From Candidatus Dojkabacteria bacterium (GTDB taxonomy: Bacteria > Patescibacteriota > Dojkabacteria > J137), in the NCBI GenBank assembly GCA_003694175.1, contig RFKV01000037.1:1-6917 (forward strand): 6,917 nucleotides of DNA. Reading direction: 5' to 3'. The notes under the pieces were generated by a model. The model searched no databases and had not been told where the DNA came from. It worked only from the letters and a program-made list of their open reading frames with translations. The stretch's first letter is position 1. The number at the start of each line of letters is the position of its first letter. Both the position numbers and the translations under genes were made by a program. Shown one piece after another: positions 6,074 through 6,917 of the stretch.

Positions 6074-6380
6074 TATATATAATAAAAACGCGTTACTTTA
6101 GTAAAACAAATAAGTTTATAAGCGTAGAAAGCTTTCTTATCTAAGTTATCTCAAAATACATATTTTTGAATTTAGACCATCAGTTTGTTCGCTCATCATA
6201 AAGTCCCCTTGAGATCTTTTTGAACTAAATTTGCTATGTTGGATGTATGCAATCATTTTTTAGTTTGACACTACTTGATTAACTTTAGGTATGTGTTCTT
6301 ACTTAATATTTTTTGTTTGAAAATTTTGTTCAACATCTAAAGAATTAAAAAGCGTTTTAAATATTTTTGTGGTTATAGGG

Positions 6381-6395
6381 TATAATTCTTAACGG
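6381..6395 (+). promoter_or_regulatory. Consensus -10 box of metG
   Basis: TATAAT at 6381-6386 is a perfect match to the -10 consensus. The first in-frame metG ATG follows after nine bases. Transcription would begin between about 6392 and 6396, giving a leader of zero to four nucleotides. No good -35 hexamer lies 16-18 bases upstream. Confidence 0.5.
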
Positions 6396-6917
6396 ATGAA
6401 TTTCTGTGTAATGAAAAGTTTTTATGTAACAACTCCAATTTTTTATGCTAATGATTTACCTCATGTGGGTACAAGCTATACAGTTTTTATAGCTGATACT
6501 TTAGCAAGATACTTTAGAAAAAAAATTGGAGCAGAAAACGTTTTATTTTTGACAGGCACAGACGAACATGGCGCAAAAGTAGAAAAAAGTGCATTGGCTA
6601 GAGGTACAACTCCAAAGCAATTTGTAGATGAAATAGCTGCCAAATTTCAGGAAATTTGGTCTGAGGTTGGAATTTCGTATGATTACTTCATGAGGACTAC
6701 ACATCCCCAGCATGTTAAATATGCTCAGTGGTTTATTCAGAAAGCATATGATAACGGAGACTTATACGAAGGTGTGTATAAAGGCTTGTATTGCGAGGGG
6801 TGTGAAGCATACTGTAAGGATACCGATTTGATAGACGGGAAGTGTCCCAATCATCCAAACAAAACTTTAGTTTTGATGGAGGAGAAAAATTATTTTTTTA
6901 GACTGTCTAAGTATCGA
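6396..6917 (+). CDS. metG: Methionyl-tRNA synthetase (MetG), N-terminal part, cut by the window end
   Basis: Class I aminoacyl-tRNA synthetase that charges tRNA-Met with methionine. The 174 visible codons cover the first half of the catalytic domain. Counting from the ATG at 6411, TTPIFYAND (7-15) leads into HVGT (18-21), the class I HIGH motif. TGTDEHG (48-54), GISYDYFMRTT (87-97) and a zinc knuckle of CxxC (Cys128, Cys131) with CPNH (Cys145, His148) follow, then EEKNYFFRLSKY (157-168). The single Cys3-His knuckle resembles the Thermus-type enzyme. The last HIGH residue is Thr instead of His; Ser or other small residues occur there in related MetRS as I recall them. KMSKS and the anticodon-binding domain lie beyond the window. 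The ATG at 6396 adds five residues and fits the -10 spacing; the ATG at 6411 fits the family start better. Neither has a Shine-Dalgarno. Confidence 0.96.
   Translation, partial: MNFCVMKSFYVTTPIFYANDLPHVGTSYTVFIADTLARYFRKKIGAENVLFLTGTDEHGAKVEKSALARGTTPKQFVDEIAAKFQEIWSEVGISYDYFMRTTHPQHVKYAQWFIQKAYDNGDLYEGVYKGLYCEGCEAYCKDTDLIDGKCPNHPNKTLVLMEEKNYFFRLSKYR

Larger units (their letters stand above)
6022..6395. other. Divergent intergenic region murA/metG
   Basis: This AT-rich region of about 370 bp separates the divergent murA and metG genes and should carry both promoters. The murA element sits at 6045-6073 and the metG -10 at 6381-6386. A lone TTGACA at 6265-6270 on the + strand has no good -10 partner. 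A 12-base palindrome, AGAAAGCTTTCT, lies at 6126-6137. A 36-codon minus-strand frame (6256 to 6146) contains an inner ATG at 6199 with AAGGGGA just upstream, noted as a possible leader peptide but not called. I see no tRNA, riboswitch or other RNA gene. Confidence 0.6.

Noticed and set aside
6265..6270. Perfect -35 hexamer TTGACA upstream of metG
   Set aside because: No -10-like hexamer lies 16-19 bases downstream; the best (TATGTG) matches only three bases.
1..6917. tRNA genes, CRISPR arrays, insertion sequences or attachment sites
   Set aside because: I looked through all gaps and found no tRNA-like T-loop motifs, no spaced direct repeats, no transposase fragments and no terminal inverted repeats.

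Overview
The window is an AT-rich stretch (about one third G+C by eye) holding four cytoplasmic peptidoglycan-precursor genes and the start of a methionyl-tRNA synthetase gene. The proteins most resemble those of the candidate phyla radiation (Patescibacteria). MurD has the glycine-rich N-terminus, GTRGKST P-loop and IYPDHLDWH motif I associate with that group. MurB has an extra segment before its second FAD-binding region and an IHGGTHY stretch in place of the usual NAGAYG. I cannot name the lineage within the radiation. TAG ends murD, TGA ends murC and murB, and TAA ends murA, so TGA is a normal stop here. That argues against the TGA=Gly code of Gracilibacteria/Absconditabacteria. All identifications come from reading motifs, not from a database search.

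Layout: murD lies on the + strand (55-1473). It converges on a minus-strand group that reads murA (6021 to 4723), murB (4536 to 3457), murC (3147 to 1777). Beyond murA, metG starts on the + strand at about 6396 and runs off the window end. The gaps are unusually wide: 303 bp between murD and murC, 309 bp between murC and murB, 186 bp between murB and murA, and about 340-370 bp between murA and metG. They hold promoter-like sites, dyads and one terminator-like hairpin, but no convincing extra gene.

Pathway: MurA adds enolpyruvate to UDP-GlcNAc, MurB reduces the product to UDP-MurNAc, MurC adds L-Ala and MurD adds D-Glu. The window therefore encodes the first four committed steps as a set. MurE, MurF, Ddl, MraY and MurG are not here. 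MetG is a translation enzyme and probably only a neighbour.

Regulation: no gene has a well-placed Shine-Dalgarno site. murC has an extended -10 box exactly six bases before its ATG, which suggests a leaderless mRNA. murB has a weaker box at the same spacing inside a perfect 17-bp inverted repeat that covers the start of its ATG. metG has a perfect TATAAT nine bases before its first ATG. murA has a promoter-like element that favours the shorter start. These signs, with the wide gaps, suggest separate promoters rather than one tight operon.

I found no mobile element, CRISPR array, RNA gene or clear new system. The points worth a second look are the start-region architecture, the murB operator-like repeat, and unusual residues at otherwise conserved sites in MurA, MurB and MurC.
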